Shown here piece by piece: positions 1 through 4,912 of a stretch of 7,807 bases of DNA. Origin of the DNA: Candidatus Omnitrophota bacterium. Lineage in GTDB: Bacteria > Omnitrophota > Gorgyraeia > Gygaellales > Profunditerraquicolaceae. How positions within the stretch are numbered: position 1 is the stretch's first letter; every line of letters begins with the position of its first letter. The notes beneath the pieces were generated by a model. It was given only the letters and a program-made list of their open reading frames with translations, did no database searches and was not told the origin of the DNA. The translations under genes and the position numbers were made by a program. The stretch lies in NCBI GenBank assembly GCA_016212045.1, contig JACRHO010000084.1:1-7807 (forward strand), in the 5' to 3' direction.

Positions 1-1
1 A

Positions 2-862
2 AAGATTATTCAGCCCTTAGAAAGTACCCCAGAGGTTTATCAGGCCTTAGTTATGGGTCTGCGCGATTATGTCACTAAAAATGGATTTAACAAGGCGGTC
101 CTTGGTTTGAGTGGAGGCATTGATTCGTCGCTGGTGGCGACTTTAGCCGTAGATGCCTTGGGGAGTGAGAATGTTTTTGGGGTATTTATGCCCTCGCGTT
201 ATTCATCTTATGATTCTGAAGAAGACACCCTGCAATTATCCCGGAATCTCGGTATAAGGTTAATCCAGATTTCCATAGAACAGATATTTAAAATGTATCT
301 TGTGGTGCTTGAGCCGCATTTTTTGGGTTCGCAAAGAGATATTACAGAAGAAAACCTGCAGGCACGTATCCGGGGCAATATCCTGATGGCATTATCTAAT
401 AAGTTCGGATGGTTGGTATTGACCACAGGCAATAAATCCGAAATGAGCACAGGTTATGCCACGCTCTACGGAGATATGGCTGGTGGTTTTGCCGTGATTA
501 AAGATGTGCCGAAAACTTTGGTTTATAGGCTAGCTCGGTATAGAAACTTGCAAGGCGCGGTTATCCCCGAACGTATTTTTACCAAGGCGCCTACCGCTGA
601 ATTGAGGCCAAATCAGAAGGATAGCGATACCTTGCCGGTATATGAAGAACTCGACCCTATTTTAAAGGCCTATATTGAAGAGGATAAGGATTTTACCAGC
701 ATCGCTTCTTTGGGTTTTGAGCAGAGCATGGTAGAGAGGGTGTTAGCGATGGTTGACAGAAGCGAGTATAAGCGTAGGCAGGCGCCGCCGGGAATTAAAA
801 TAACACCAAAGGCCTTTGGCCGCGACCGCAGAATGCCGATTACGAATAAATACAGAGGTTAG
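2..862 (+). CDS. nadE: Glutamine-dependent NAD+ synthetase, C-terminal synthetase domain (5' partial)
   Basis: This enzyme amidates nicotinic acid adenine dinucleotide to NAD+ in the cytoplasm, using ATP and nitrogen from glutamine. The reading frame is open back to base 2, and the 17 codons before the first ATG (base 53) read as the linker of the long enzyme ([20 protein letters not shown]), so the start lies outside the window and the ATG at 53 is not the true start. The ATP-pyrophosphatase P-loop SGGIDSS is at 110-130, GNKSE at 428-442, then [20 protein letters not shown] and the substrate-loop motif [10 protein letters not shown]. The tail [19 protein letters not shown] is typical of the fused glutamine-using form. 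The N-terminal nitrilase-like glutaminase domain is therefore expected just upstream, although it is not visible here. The sigma-like gene starts 3 nt after the stop, so the two are probably cotranscribed. Confidence 0.95.
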   Translation, partial: KIIQPLESTPEVYQALVMGLRDYVTKNGFNKAVLGLSGGIDSSLVATLAVDALGSENVFGVFMPSRYSSYDSEEDTLQLSRNLGIRLIQISIEQIFKMYLVVLEPHFLGSQRDITEENLQARIRGNILMALSNKFGWLVLTTGNKSEMSTGYATLYGDMAGGFAVIKDVPKTLVYRLARYRNLQGAVIPERIFTKAPTAELRPNQKDSDTLPVYEELDPILKAYIEEDKDFTSIASLGFEQSMVERVLAMVDRSEYKRRQAPPGIKITPKAFGRDRRMPITNKYRG

Positions 863-865
863 GAA

Positions 866-1390
866 ATGACATTTGAGGAACTCCTGAAAAAATTATCTCC
901 GACCATTAAGAGGATAGCTTATAAACTCAAGAGACAAGGATTATTTTTTAACGAGGAAGATCTGTATCAAGAGGCGCTGGTTTATCTTTGGAGAAATTTT
1001 AAGTGTGGGCTCCTTAAGGATAAGACAGATAGCTATATCTTGCAAGGGTGTTACTTTTATCTGAAAAACTATATCCGCAAGAATACTAAAAGAATAATCG
1101 TCCTGAGTCTCCATTGCAGAAATCGCGGCGAAGAGACAGCTGGCTTAGAGGAAATTATCCCTGACGGCCTTGATAAATCTACTTACTTAGATTATCTAAA
1201 CGATAAATTATTAGCAGAGGCTATCCAGAATAACGGTTTAAATCCAAGAGAAAAAGAATTACTTTATTTTTATGCCCAAGGGCTTACTACCAGAGAGATA
1301 GGCCAACGTTTAGGTGTATCGCATGTGCGGGTGGTAAAGTTGACTAAGCGCATAAGGCAAAAATGCTCTCGGTATTTAGATAGTATTTAA
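866..1390 (+). CDS. Small sigma-70-family (ECF-like) RNA polymerase sigma factor
   Basis: The 174-residue protein looks like a compact two-domain sigma factor. Residues about 8-72 fit sigma region 2, with the helix EEDLYQEALVYLWRNF at 30-45 matching the core-polymerase-binding segment. Residues about 126-166 fit region 4, with a helix-turn-helix (LTTREIGQRLGVSHVRVVKL). The linker between them is short and there is no region 1 or 3. The ATG at 866 has AGAGG at 854-858 as ribosome site. It follows the nadE stop by 3 nt, which suggests cotranscription, but no functional link to NAD synthesis is evident. No anti-sigma gene follows. It could be a sigma-like DNA-binding regulator that has lost sigma activity. 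Its target promoters are unknown; the repeated leader blocks at 1397-1451 and 4409-4473 are possible candidates, by position only. Confidence 0.8.
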   Translation: MTFEELLKKLSPTIKRIAYKLKRQGLFFNEEDLYQEALVYLWRNFKCGLLKDKTDSYILQGCYFYLKNYIRKNTKRIIVLSLHCRNRGEETAGLEEIIPDGLDKSTYLDYLNDKLLAEAIQNNGLNPREKELLYFYAQGLTTREIGQRLGVSHVRVVKLTKRIRQKCSRYLDSI

Positions 1391-1420
1391 AAAAAAGATT
1401 ACCAAAAAACCATCTTTTTT
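1391..1420 (+). terminator. A/T-rich hairpin after the sigma-like gene
   Basis: AAAAAAGAT (1391-1399) is the exact reverse complement of ATCTTTTTT (1412-1420), with a 12-nt loop. It starts right after the sigma-gene stop and could act as a weak intrinsic terminator. The stem has only one G-C pair and the T-run lies within the stem. It also overlaps the repeat shared with 4409-4442, where this pairing is not kept, so the terminator reading is tentative. Confidence 0.35.
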
Positions 1421-1451
1421 ACTTGTAGTAGCGTAAGGCACATAGTAGTGT
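1397..1451 (+). repeat. Shared nitrogen-leader repeat, copy 1 (two conserved blocks)
   Basis: Block 1 (1397-1430) aligns without gaps to 4409-4442, with 26 of 34 bases identical and a core of TTTTTTACTTGTA. Block 2 (1435-1451), AAGGCACATAGTAGTGT, matches 4457-4473 at 15 of 17. The spacer between the blocks is 4 nt here and 14 nt in copy 2, a difference of one DNA helical turn. Block 2 contains a dyad, GCAC-N6-GTGT. A GGCGTTC hairpin follows in both copies. Both copies sit beside PII genes and point the same way. A promoter with an upstream activator site is a reasonable inference; no standard -35/-10 pair is kept in both copies. Confidence 0.65.
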
Positions 1452-1458
1452 GGAAGAC

Positions 1459-1496
1459 AATGGCGTTCCTAGTAAAAGGGCGCCATTATTATTTTT
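1459..1496 (+). terminator. GGCGTTC hairpin with T-rich tail, upstream of the atypical PII gene
   Basis: AATGGCGTTC (1459-1468) pairs with GGGCGCCATT (1478-1487): eight Watson-Crick pairs plus two G-U, around a 9-nt loop. The tail ATTATTTTT follows. It has the form of an intrinsic terminator or attenuator and matches in position and opening sequence the terminator at 4503-4556. If transcription starts just after block 2 of the repeat, this would end a very short RNA unless it is read through. Confidence 0.55.
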
Positions 1497-1497
1497 A

Positions 1498-1556
1498 AGA
1501 AGACGTAGGCGTCTTTTAAGATCCAGTGATTGGATTTAAAGACGCCTTATTTTTTG
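1498..1556 (+). promoter_or_regulatory. Mutually exclusive hairpins (candidate attenuator) before the atypical PII gene
   Basis: Two structures compete. A small hairpin pairs 1498-1505 with 1510-1517 (core AAGACG-TAGG-CGTCTT). A long hairpin pairs 1507-1524 with 1532-1547 in 16 pairs with two single-base bulges, around the loop AGTGATT, followed by TATTTTTT. The 5' arm of the long, terminator-like hairpin reuses bases 1510-1517 of the small one, so only one can form at a time. The T-tract is followed at once by the ribosome site GGGGGT (1556-1561). This is the usual layout of a transcription attenuator. The signal that would switch it is unknown. Confidence 0.55.
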
Positions 1557-1566
1557 GGGGTCTAAG

Positions 1567-1908
1567 ATGAAGAAAATTGAATGTATAATTCGTTCGGAGA
1601 GGCTAAAAGACATTACCGATGCTTTGAAAAAGATCGGCATTGGCGGAATGACGGTAAGTGAGGTGCGTGGGTTTGGGGCACAAAGTGAAAGAACAGACAA
1701 TTTCCTCTTTGTGCACAAAACGAAGATAGAAATTTATGCTGCCGATTCTCAAATAAAGGATATTGTCTCTATGGTATTAACCTATTGTTCTACAGGGAAA
1801 ATAGGAGATGGTAAAATTGTGGTTTTACCTATTGATGACTGTATACGCATTAGCACAGGGGAGAGAAAAAACAAAGCCATACTTAAGAGAGGAGGTAAAA
1901 AGGAGTGA
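1567..1908 (+). CDS. Atypical PII-family (GlnB/GlnK-like) nitrogen signal protein with shortened T-loop
   Basis: PII proteins are cytoplasmic trimers that sense ATP/ADP and 2-oxoglutarate and control transporters, enzymes or regulators. The 113-residue product starts MKKIECIIRSERLKDI and has the family core MTVSEVRGFGAQ (residues 28-39). It also has the nucleotide-binding B-loop TGKIGDGKI (76-84) and the C-loop segment IRISTGE. Compared with E. coli GlnB from memory, seven residues are missing from the T-loop between Gln39 and the KIEI strand. That loop (SERTDNFLFVHKT) has no tyrosine, so the usual uridylylation site is absent, and position 38 is Ala where Arg is usual. The C-terminus is longer and basic (KNKAILKRGGKKE). 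The ATG has GGGGGT at 1556-1561 as ribosome site. The next gene starts inside its stop codon, so it is translationally coupled to the outer-membrane protein and lies upstream of amt. Confidence 0.88.
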   Translation: MKKIECIIRSERLKDITDALKKIGIGGMTVSEVRGFGAQSERTDNFLFVHKTKIEIYAADSQIKDIVSMVLTYCSTGKIGDGKIVVLPIDDCIRISTGERKNKAILKRGGKKE

Positions 1909-2726
1909 GAGAAAGGCAGAAACATAAAATTTTTGGATCTTGCTTTGTGTTTTTGATTTTTGTCCCGCCAACGGCGGGATTAAATTTTGTTTATGCTACT
2001 CCTTCGACTCATATCTGGGCGCCATCTACAGACATCCAGCCGTATAAAAAAGTGCATTTGACCAGCGATTTCTATTTCCCTACCACGAAAAAAGATTCTA
2101 GCGATAATCATCTTTATGTTAATCAGGTATACGGTCTAACCTTTAGTTTACTATCCGATAAGCCGGAAGATAATTTATTGGGAAAGTTTTGGTTTCGTCT
2201 AGGTAAGATTATGTCAGAAACCGGCTTTGACTATAAAAAAGGCTATGGTTCAGTGTTAGATACTTATCCTTGGTATTTCCATTTTAAATTAGGCCTCCCA
2301 GAGGATGCATATTTTAAGTATATGCCGACACTTGCCATTGGCGCTTATGACATGGGGGTCAGACACGATAAGACAGATTATAATGTTTGGTACCTTAAGG
2401 CCGCGAAAGCAGTTTCAATAGCTAAATTGAATTTAGGCAGGTTTTCTGCAGGCTACTTTAGTGGCAATGGCAGACTACTTCGCGATAAAAATGGTCTACG
2501 CGATAACAACGGACCAATGTTTGCCTGGGAACGTACTATGTCAGAAATATCGGATAAACTATGGTTATGTATGGATTATCAAGGGACACAATCTTCTTAT
2601 GGCACACTAAATTTAGGATTTGCTTGGAGATTTACTAATAATATATCAGCTATATTAGGATATGGTATATATAACAACCGAAATAATACCGATACAATAA
2701 CTCTACAAATAGACGTAGATTTTTGA
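1905..2726 (+). CDS. Predicted outer-membrane beta-barrel protein of the ammonium locus
   Basis: I do not recognise a named family with certainty. The 273-residue product has a basic start (MRERQKHK), a hydrophobic stretch at residues 9-30 and a likely signal-peptidase site after VYA (about residue 31). The mature part is rich in aromatic and alternating strand-like segments (HLTSDFYFP, YGLTFSLLS, GKFWFRLGK, WYFHFKLGL, TLNLGFAWRF, ISAILGYGIY) and ends TLQIDVDF, a typical outer-membrane barrel C-terminus with final Phe. The GTG start overlaps the PII stop by 4 nt and has AGGAGG at 1890-1895. The position between PII and amt suggests a porin or channel for ammonium or another small nitrogen compound, comparable to TorF-type putative porins near PII/Amt genes in other bacteria. 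That role is inference. Confidence 0.75.
   Translation: MRERQKHKIFGSCFVFLIFVPPTAGLNFVYATPSTHIWAPSTDIQPYKKVHLTSDFYFPTTKKDSSDNHLYVNQVYGLTFSLLSDKPEDNLLGKFWFRLGKIMSETGFDYKKGYGSVLDTYPWYFHFKLGLPEDAYFKYMPTLAIGAYDMGVRHDKTDYNVWYLKAAKAVSIAKLNLGRFSAGYFSGNGRLLRDKNGLRDNNGPMFAWERTMSEISDKLWLCMDYQGTQSSYGTLNLGFAWRFTNNISAILGYGIYNNRNNTDTITLQIDVDF
1963..1979. repeat. GC-rich palindrome inside the signal-peptide codons
   Basis: TCCCGCC-AAC-GGCGGGA is a perfect 7-bp inverted repeat with a 3-nt loop, flanked by A/T-rich DNA. It encodes the residues PPTAG in the middle of the hydrophobic part of the outer-membrane protein's signal peptide, where Pro-Pro is unexpected. It resembles a dispersed palindromic (REP-like) unit that landed in frame. 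No second copy is visible in this window. Confidence 0.5.
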
Positions 2727-2745
2727 AAAAGTGAAAGGAGGAAAA

Positions 2746-3975
2746 ATGATTAATGCAGGTGATACCGCGTGGGTTTTGATTTCATCGGCTCTGGTAATGT
2801 TGATGACTCCGGGGCTGGCATTTTTCTACGGTGGTATGGTGAGAAAGAAAAATATACTTAGCGTTCTTATGCAGTGTTTTATTATCATGTGCGTACTTAG
2901 CCTGCAATGGGTAATTTTTGGTTACAGCCTTTCATTTGCCCCGGCAAAGGGATTCTGGGGTGGTTTAAGCTGGCTTGGGTTAAAAGGTGTTGGCTTTGAG
3001 CCCTATGCGGATTACGCAGGGACTATCCCCCATCAGGCATTTATGATTTTCCAGGCCATGTTTGCAATTATAACTCCCGCCTTAATTATTGGCGCCTTTG
3101 CCGAGAGAATGAAATTTTCCGCATTTTTAGTTTTTACTTTGCTTTGGGCGACCTTTGTCTATGACCCGCTTTGTCACTGGGTTTGGGGGATAGGCGGATG
3201 GTTAAGAAATTTGGGCGCCTTAGATTTTGCCGGTGGAACTGTAGTGCATATCAATGCCGGGATTGCTGCCCTGGTTACTGCCTTGGTTATTGGCCGCAGA
3301 AAGAACCTTGATTCTAATATGCCTACACCACATAACCTTCCTTTTGTGGTTTTAGGAACAGGTCTGCTTTGGTTTGGCTGGTTTGGTTTTAATGCCGGGA
3401 GTGCTCTTTCGGCAAACGGATTAGCGGTAAATGCCTTTGTAGTCACTAACACTGCTGCCGCCGCAGCGGGTTTAAGCTGGGCATTTATTGAGTGGTTACG
3501 TAATGGTAAGCCGACGATCTTCGGGACTGCTAGCGGAGTAGTCGCGGGACTGGTTGCGATTACACCTGCTGCAGGTTTTGTCAGCGTAATCCCGGCAATC
3601 ATCATTGGTTTATTGGTAAGCGTATTTTGTTTTACTGCAGTCAGTATCATTAAGCCCAAATTAGGCTACGATGATTCCTTAGATGCCTTTGGCGTGCACT
3701 GCATAGGAGGGGTCTGGGGTGCCTTGGCCACTGGCTTATTTGCTTCAAAGGCGGTCAATGTTGCCGGTAGAGACGGGCTCTTTTTCGGTAACCCCAAGCA
3801 GTTTCTTGTGCAGCTTGCTGCGGTAGCAGTTACTCTTGTATATACTTTTATAGTTACCTTTGCCATCTATAAAGTCGTGGATATGCTTATAGGGATAAGG
3901 GTAAGAGAGGAAGAAGAACTTATGGGACTTGACCTTACTCAACATCACGAACGAGCATATACGGTACTGGAATAG
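2746..3975 (+). CDS. amt: Ammonium transporter, Amt/MEP/Rh family
   Basis: This inner-membrane channel forms trimers that take up ammonium. From the ATG at 2746 it has 409 residues and about eleven hydrophobic membrane segments. The start MINAGDTAWVLISSALVMLM is typical. Asp160 and the signature DFAGGTVVHINAG (160-172) are present, with the twin pore histidines at His168 and His318 (FGVHCIGGVWG). Aromatic gate residues are also seen (Phe106, Phe215, and Trp147 in HWVWG). The cytoplasmic tail keeps GLDLTQHHERAY, the region that in characterised Amt proteins responds to PII. A GTG at 2731 is in frame but lacks a ribosome site, whereas AAAGGAGG (2734-2741) lies 4 nt before the ATG at 2746. Lying between two PII genes, it is probably gated by one or both. 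The outer-membrane gene ends 19 nt upstream. Confidence 0.97.
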   Translation: MINAGDTAWVLISSALVMLMTPGLAFFYGGMVRKKNILSVLMQCFIIMCVLSLQWVIFGYSLSFAPAKGFWGGLSWLGLKGVGFEPYADYAGTIPHQAFMIFQAMFAIITPALIIGAFAERMKFSAFLVFTLLWATFVYDPLCHWVWGIGGWLRNLGALDFAGGTVVHINAGIAALVTALVIGRRKNLDSNMPTPHNLPFVVLGTGLLWFGWFGFNAGSALSANGLAVNAFVVTNTAAAAAGLSWAFIEWLRNGKPTIFGTASGVVAGLVAITPAAGFVSVIPAIIIGLLVSVFCFTAVSIIKPKLGYDDSLDAFGVHCIGGVWGALATGLFASKAVNVAGRDGLFFGNPKQFLVQLAAVAVTLVYTFIVTFAIYKVVDMLIGIRVREEEELMGLDLTQHHERAYTVLE

Positions 3976-3976
3976 C

Positions 3977-4021
3977 CCCTCGCATCTGACAATGATGAAC
4001 AGGATGCTCGGGACGATTTTT
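3977..4021 (+). terminator. Weak terminator-like hairpin between amt and glnK
   Basis: CCC (3977-3979) and GCATC (3982-3986) pair with GATGC (4003-4007) and GGG (4010-4012), with a symmetric 2x2 internal loop. Two further pairs (TG/CA) form beyond a bulged G. ATTTTT follows four bases later (4016-4021). This could partly terminate transcription and lower glnK relative to amt, but the stem is interrupted. Confidence 0.35.
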
Positions 4022-4047
4022 CAGATAAAAAATAGCAGGAAAAATCG
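4014..4047 (+). promoter_or_regulatory. Inverted repeat touching the glnK ribosome site
   Basis: CGATTTTTC (4014-4022) is the exact reverse complement of GAAAAATCG (4039-4047), with a 16-nt loop. The 3' arm ends on the first G of the glnK ribosome site GGAGGT (4047-4052). Folding in the RNA would place a helix against that site and could limit glnK translation. It also competes for the T-run after the hairpin at 3977-4012. Confidence 0.4.
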
Positions 4048-4056
4048 GAGGTCAAA

Positions 4057-4398
4057 ATGAAACTCGTGATAGCGATAATTCAGCCTTACAAATTAGAAGC
4101 AGTAAAAGAGGAGCTTTATAGGCAAGAGGTAAACCTAATTACGGTAAGCGAAGTTTTAGGACACGGTCGCCAAAAAGGCGTTGCTGAAATTTACCGCGGT
4201 TCAAAAGAGACCGGTAATCTCTTGCGTAAAATACGCCTGGAGATTGCCGTGAATGATAATTTTGTTGAGCCCACTGTTAAGGCAGTCATCAAAGGCGCGA
4301 AGACCGGCGAGACCGGGGACGGAAAGATATTTATCTTAGATTTAAAAGAATGTATCCGTATACGCACTGAGGAACACGGCGGGGTGGCTATAGGTTAG
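4057..4398 (+). CDS. glnK: PII signal protein, GlnK type
   Basis: Standard-length PII protein (113 residues), probably acting on the Amt channel encoded just upstream. Visible features are the start MKLVIAIIQPYKLEAVKEEL, the T-loop GHGRQKGVAEIYRGSKETGN (residues 35-54), the B-loop TGETGDGKIF and the C-loop IRIRTEE. It aligns without gaps to E. coli GlnB, recalled from memory, through the T-loop. Tyr46 is kept, but position 51, uridylylated in E. coli, is Glu (YRGSKE). Ser49, the phosphorylation site in cyanobacterial PII, is present. Uridylylation at the usual site is therefore not possible; control by ligand binding alone or by another modification is inference. GGAGGT at 4047-4052 gives a strong start. 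The 81-nt gap after amt holds two hairpins. Linkage amt-glnK is a widespread conserved pair. Confidence 0.95.
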   Translation: MKLVIAIIQPYKLEAVKEELYRQEVNLITVSEVLGHGRQKGVAEIYRGSKETGNLLRKIRLEIAVNDNFVEPTVKAVIKGAKTGETGDGKIFILDLKECIRIRTEEHGGVAIG

Positions 4399-4400
4399 AG

Positions 4401-4461
4401 AAAATTTAGGTTACCAGAAAGCATATTTTTTTACTTGTATTATTGGGCCTAAATTTTAGGC
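4401..4461 (+). repeat. Overlapping inverted repeats with TTTAGG/CCTAAA after glnK
   Basis: AAAATTTAGG (4401-4410) is the exact reverse complement of CCTAAATTTT (4448-4457). The second arm also forms the local palindrome GCCTAAA-T-TTTAGGC (4447-4461), so the two pairings exclude each other. This palindrome occupies the extra 10 nt that distinguish copy 2 of the leader repeat from copy 1. It could be a protein operator or an RNA switch. Confidence 0.4.
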
Positions 4462-4473
4462 ACATTGTAGTGT
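4409..4473 (+). repeat. Shared nitrogen-leader repeat, copy 2
   Basis: Block 1 (4409-4442) and block 2 (4457-4473, TAGGCACATTGTAGTGT) match copy 1 at 1397-1451. The blocks are 10 nt further apart here. The GGCGTTC hairpin starts 30 nt after block 2, against 10 nt in copy 1. This is the probable promoter region for the 86-residue gene and perhaps glnA, by analogy of position only. Confidence 0.65.
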
Positions 4474-4502
4474 AAAATTAGGCAGAAGAGAGCACTGAAC
4501 AG

Positions 4503-4556
4503 AGGCGTTCAAAATGGTCAGAGAAGATGACCGGGATGAACGCCTTTTTATTTTTT
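4503..4556 (+). terminator. Strong intrinsic terminator or attenuator before the 86-residue gene
   Basis: AGGCGTTC (4503-4510) pairs perfectly with GAACGCCT (4538-4545), extended by A4511-T4537. An inner stem GGTCA (4516-4520)/TGACC (4528-4532) stacks above a small internal loop. TTTTTATTTTTT follows directly. It lies 15 nt before the ATG at 4571, so it either ends the transcript from glnK or regulates the small gene and glnA by attenuation. The opening GGCGTTC matches the hairpin at 1459-1487. Confidence 0.75.
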
Positions 4557-4570
4557 GAAAGTTTCTAAGT

Positions 4571-4831
4571 ATGGTAAATATCAAAAATGACAATGGGAAA
4601 TGGCTTAAGAATGTAATTGATGATGTCTTCAAGGAAGCTAAGTCTAAAGGATTAAGTAAATTTACTTGTTTTAAGGCGGTGATAGGAAGTGTATTGATTG
4701 ATGCATTAAAAGCTTTGGAACATACAGAGGCAGAGTGGGAACTGGATCATAATTCACAAGAATTAAGGGAAAAGTTTCATCTATTGCATCATTATTTGGA
4801 TTATCTTAAGCGATTTTGTGAATCCCGTTAG
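4571..4831 (+). CDS. Small protein of unknown function between glnK and glnA
   Basis: I do not recognise this family. The 86-residue product is predicted to be soluble and mostly helical. It has no signal peptide or membrane segment. A central hydrophobic stretch (FKAVIGSVLIDALKALEH, residues 34-51) is followed by a charged, His-rich helix ending HLLHHYLDYLKRFCESR. Two cysteines (Cys33, Cys84) show no metal-binding spacing. The ATG has only a weak ribosome site (GAAAG, 4557-4561) and sits just after a terminator-like T-run, so translation may be low. Codon use looks like the neighbours. The position suggests a helper or inhibitor of glutamine synthetase or a PII partner, as small proteins near glnA sometimes are, but nothing in the sequence shows this. 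It could also be a lineage-specific orphan. Confidence 0.65.
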   Translation: MVNIKNDNGKWLKNVIDDVFKEAKSKGLSKFTCFKAVIGSVLIDALKALEHTEAEWELDHNSQELREKFHLLHHYLDYLKRFCESR

Positions 4832-4876
4832 AAATTTTTTCTTCAAAACATAGTAAAATGATATTTCTAACGGGAT
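4822..4876. repeat. Perfect 14-bp inverted repeat across the small gene's stop and the glnA leader
   Basis: ATCCCGTTAGAAAT (4822-4835), which contains the TAG stop of the 86-residue gene, is the exact reverse complement of ATTTCTAACGGGAT (4863-4876), with a 27-nt spacer. No T-run follows the 3' arm, so it is not a normal intrinsic terminator. It could be an RNA processing or stability hairpin that sets glnA level, or a regulator-binding dyad. It ends 20 nt before the glnA ribosome site. Confidence 0.65.
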
Positions 4877-4912
4877 GAAGGCAAAGTATAAAAAGAAAGG
4901 AGAAAAAAGACA

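Noticed and set aside
1435..1451. Sigma-54 promoter (-24/-12), because AGGCAC resembles the -24 element TGGCAC
   Set aside because: Both copies have AGTGT where TTGCW is expected, giving GG-N10-TG instead of GG-N10-GC, so I do not call it; a variant form remains possible.
1423..1451. Sigma-70 promoter with TTGTAG and TAGTGT at 17-nt spacing
   Set aside because: The -35-like element is 27 nt away in copy 2, so the spacing is not conserved, and TAGTGT is a poor -10.
1536..1718. Small - strand open frame overlapping the start of the first PII gene
   Set aside because: It is antisense to conserved PII codons and its product has no recognisable features.
2731..2745. GTG start for amt, five codons upstream of the ATG
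   Set aside because: No ribosome site lies upstream of it, and the five codons contain the ribosome site for the ATG at 2746.
3174..3948. Long open frames on the - strand opposite amt
   Set aside because: They are shadows of a clearly coding + strand gene, with no start signals and no recognisable protein.
4502..4546. Glutamine riboswitch (glnA RNA or Downstream-peptide motif), suggested by CGTTC...GAACG and the gene context
   Set aside because: The conserved core GGAAGTAGG of that class is absent; only the outer stem resembles it, and a plain terminator explains the structure.
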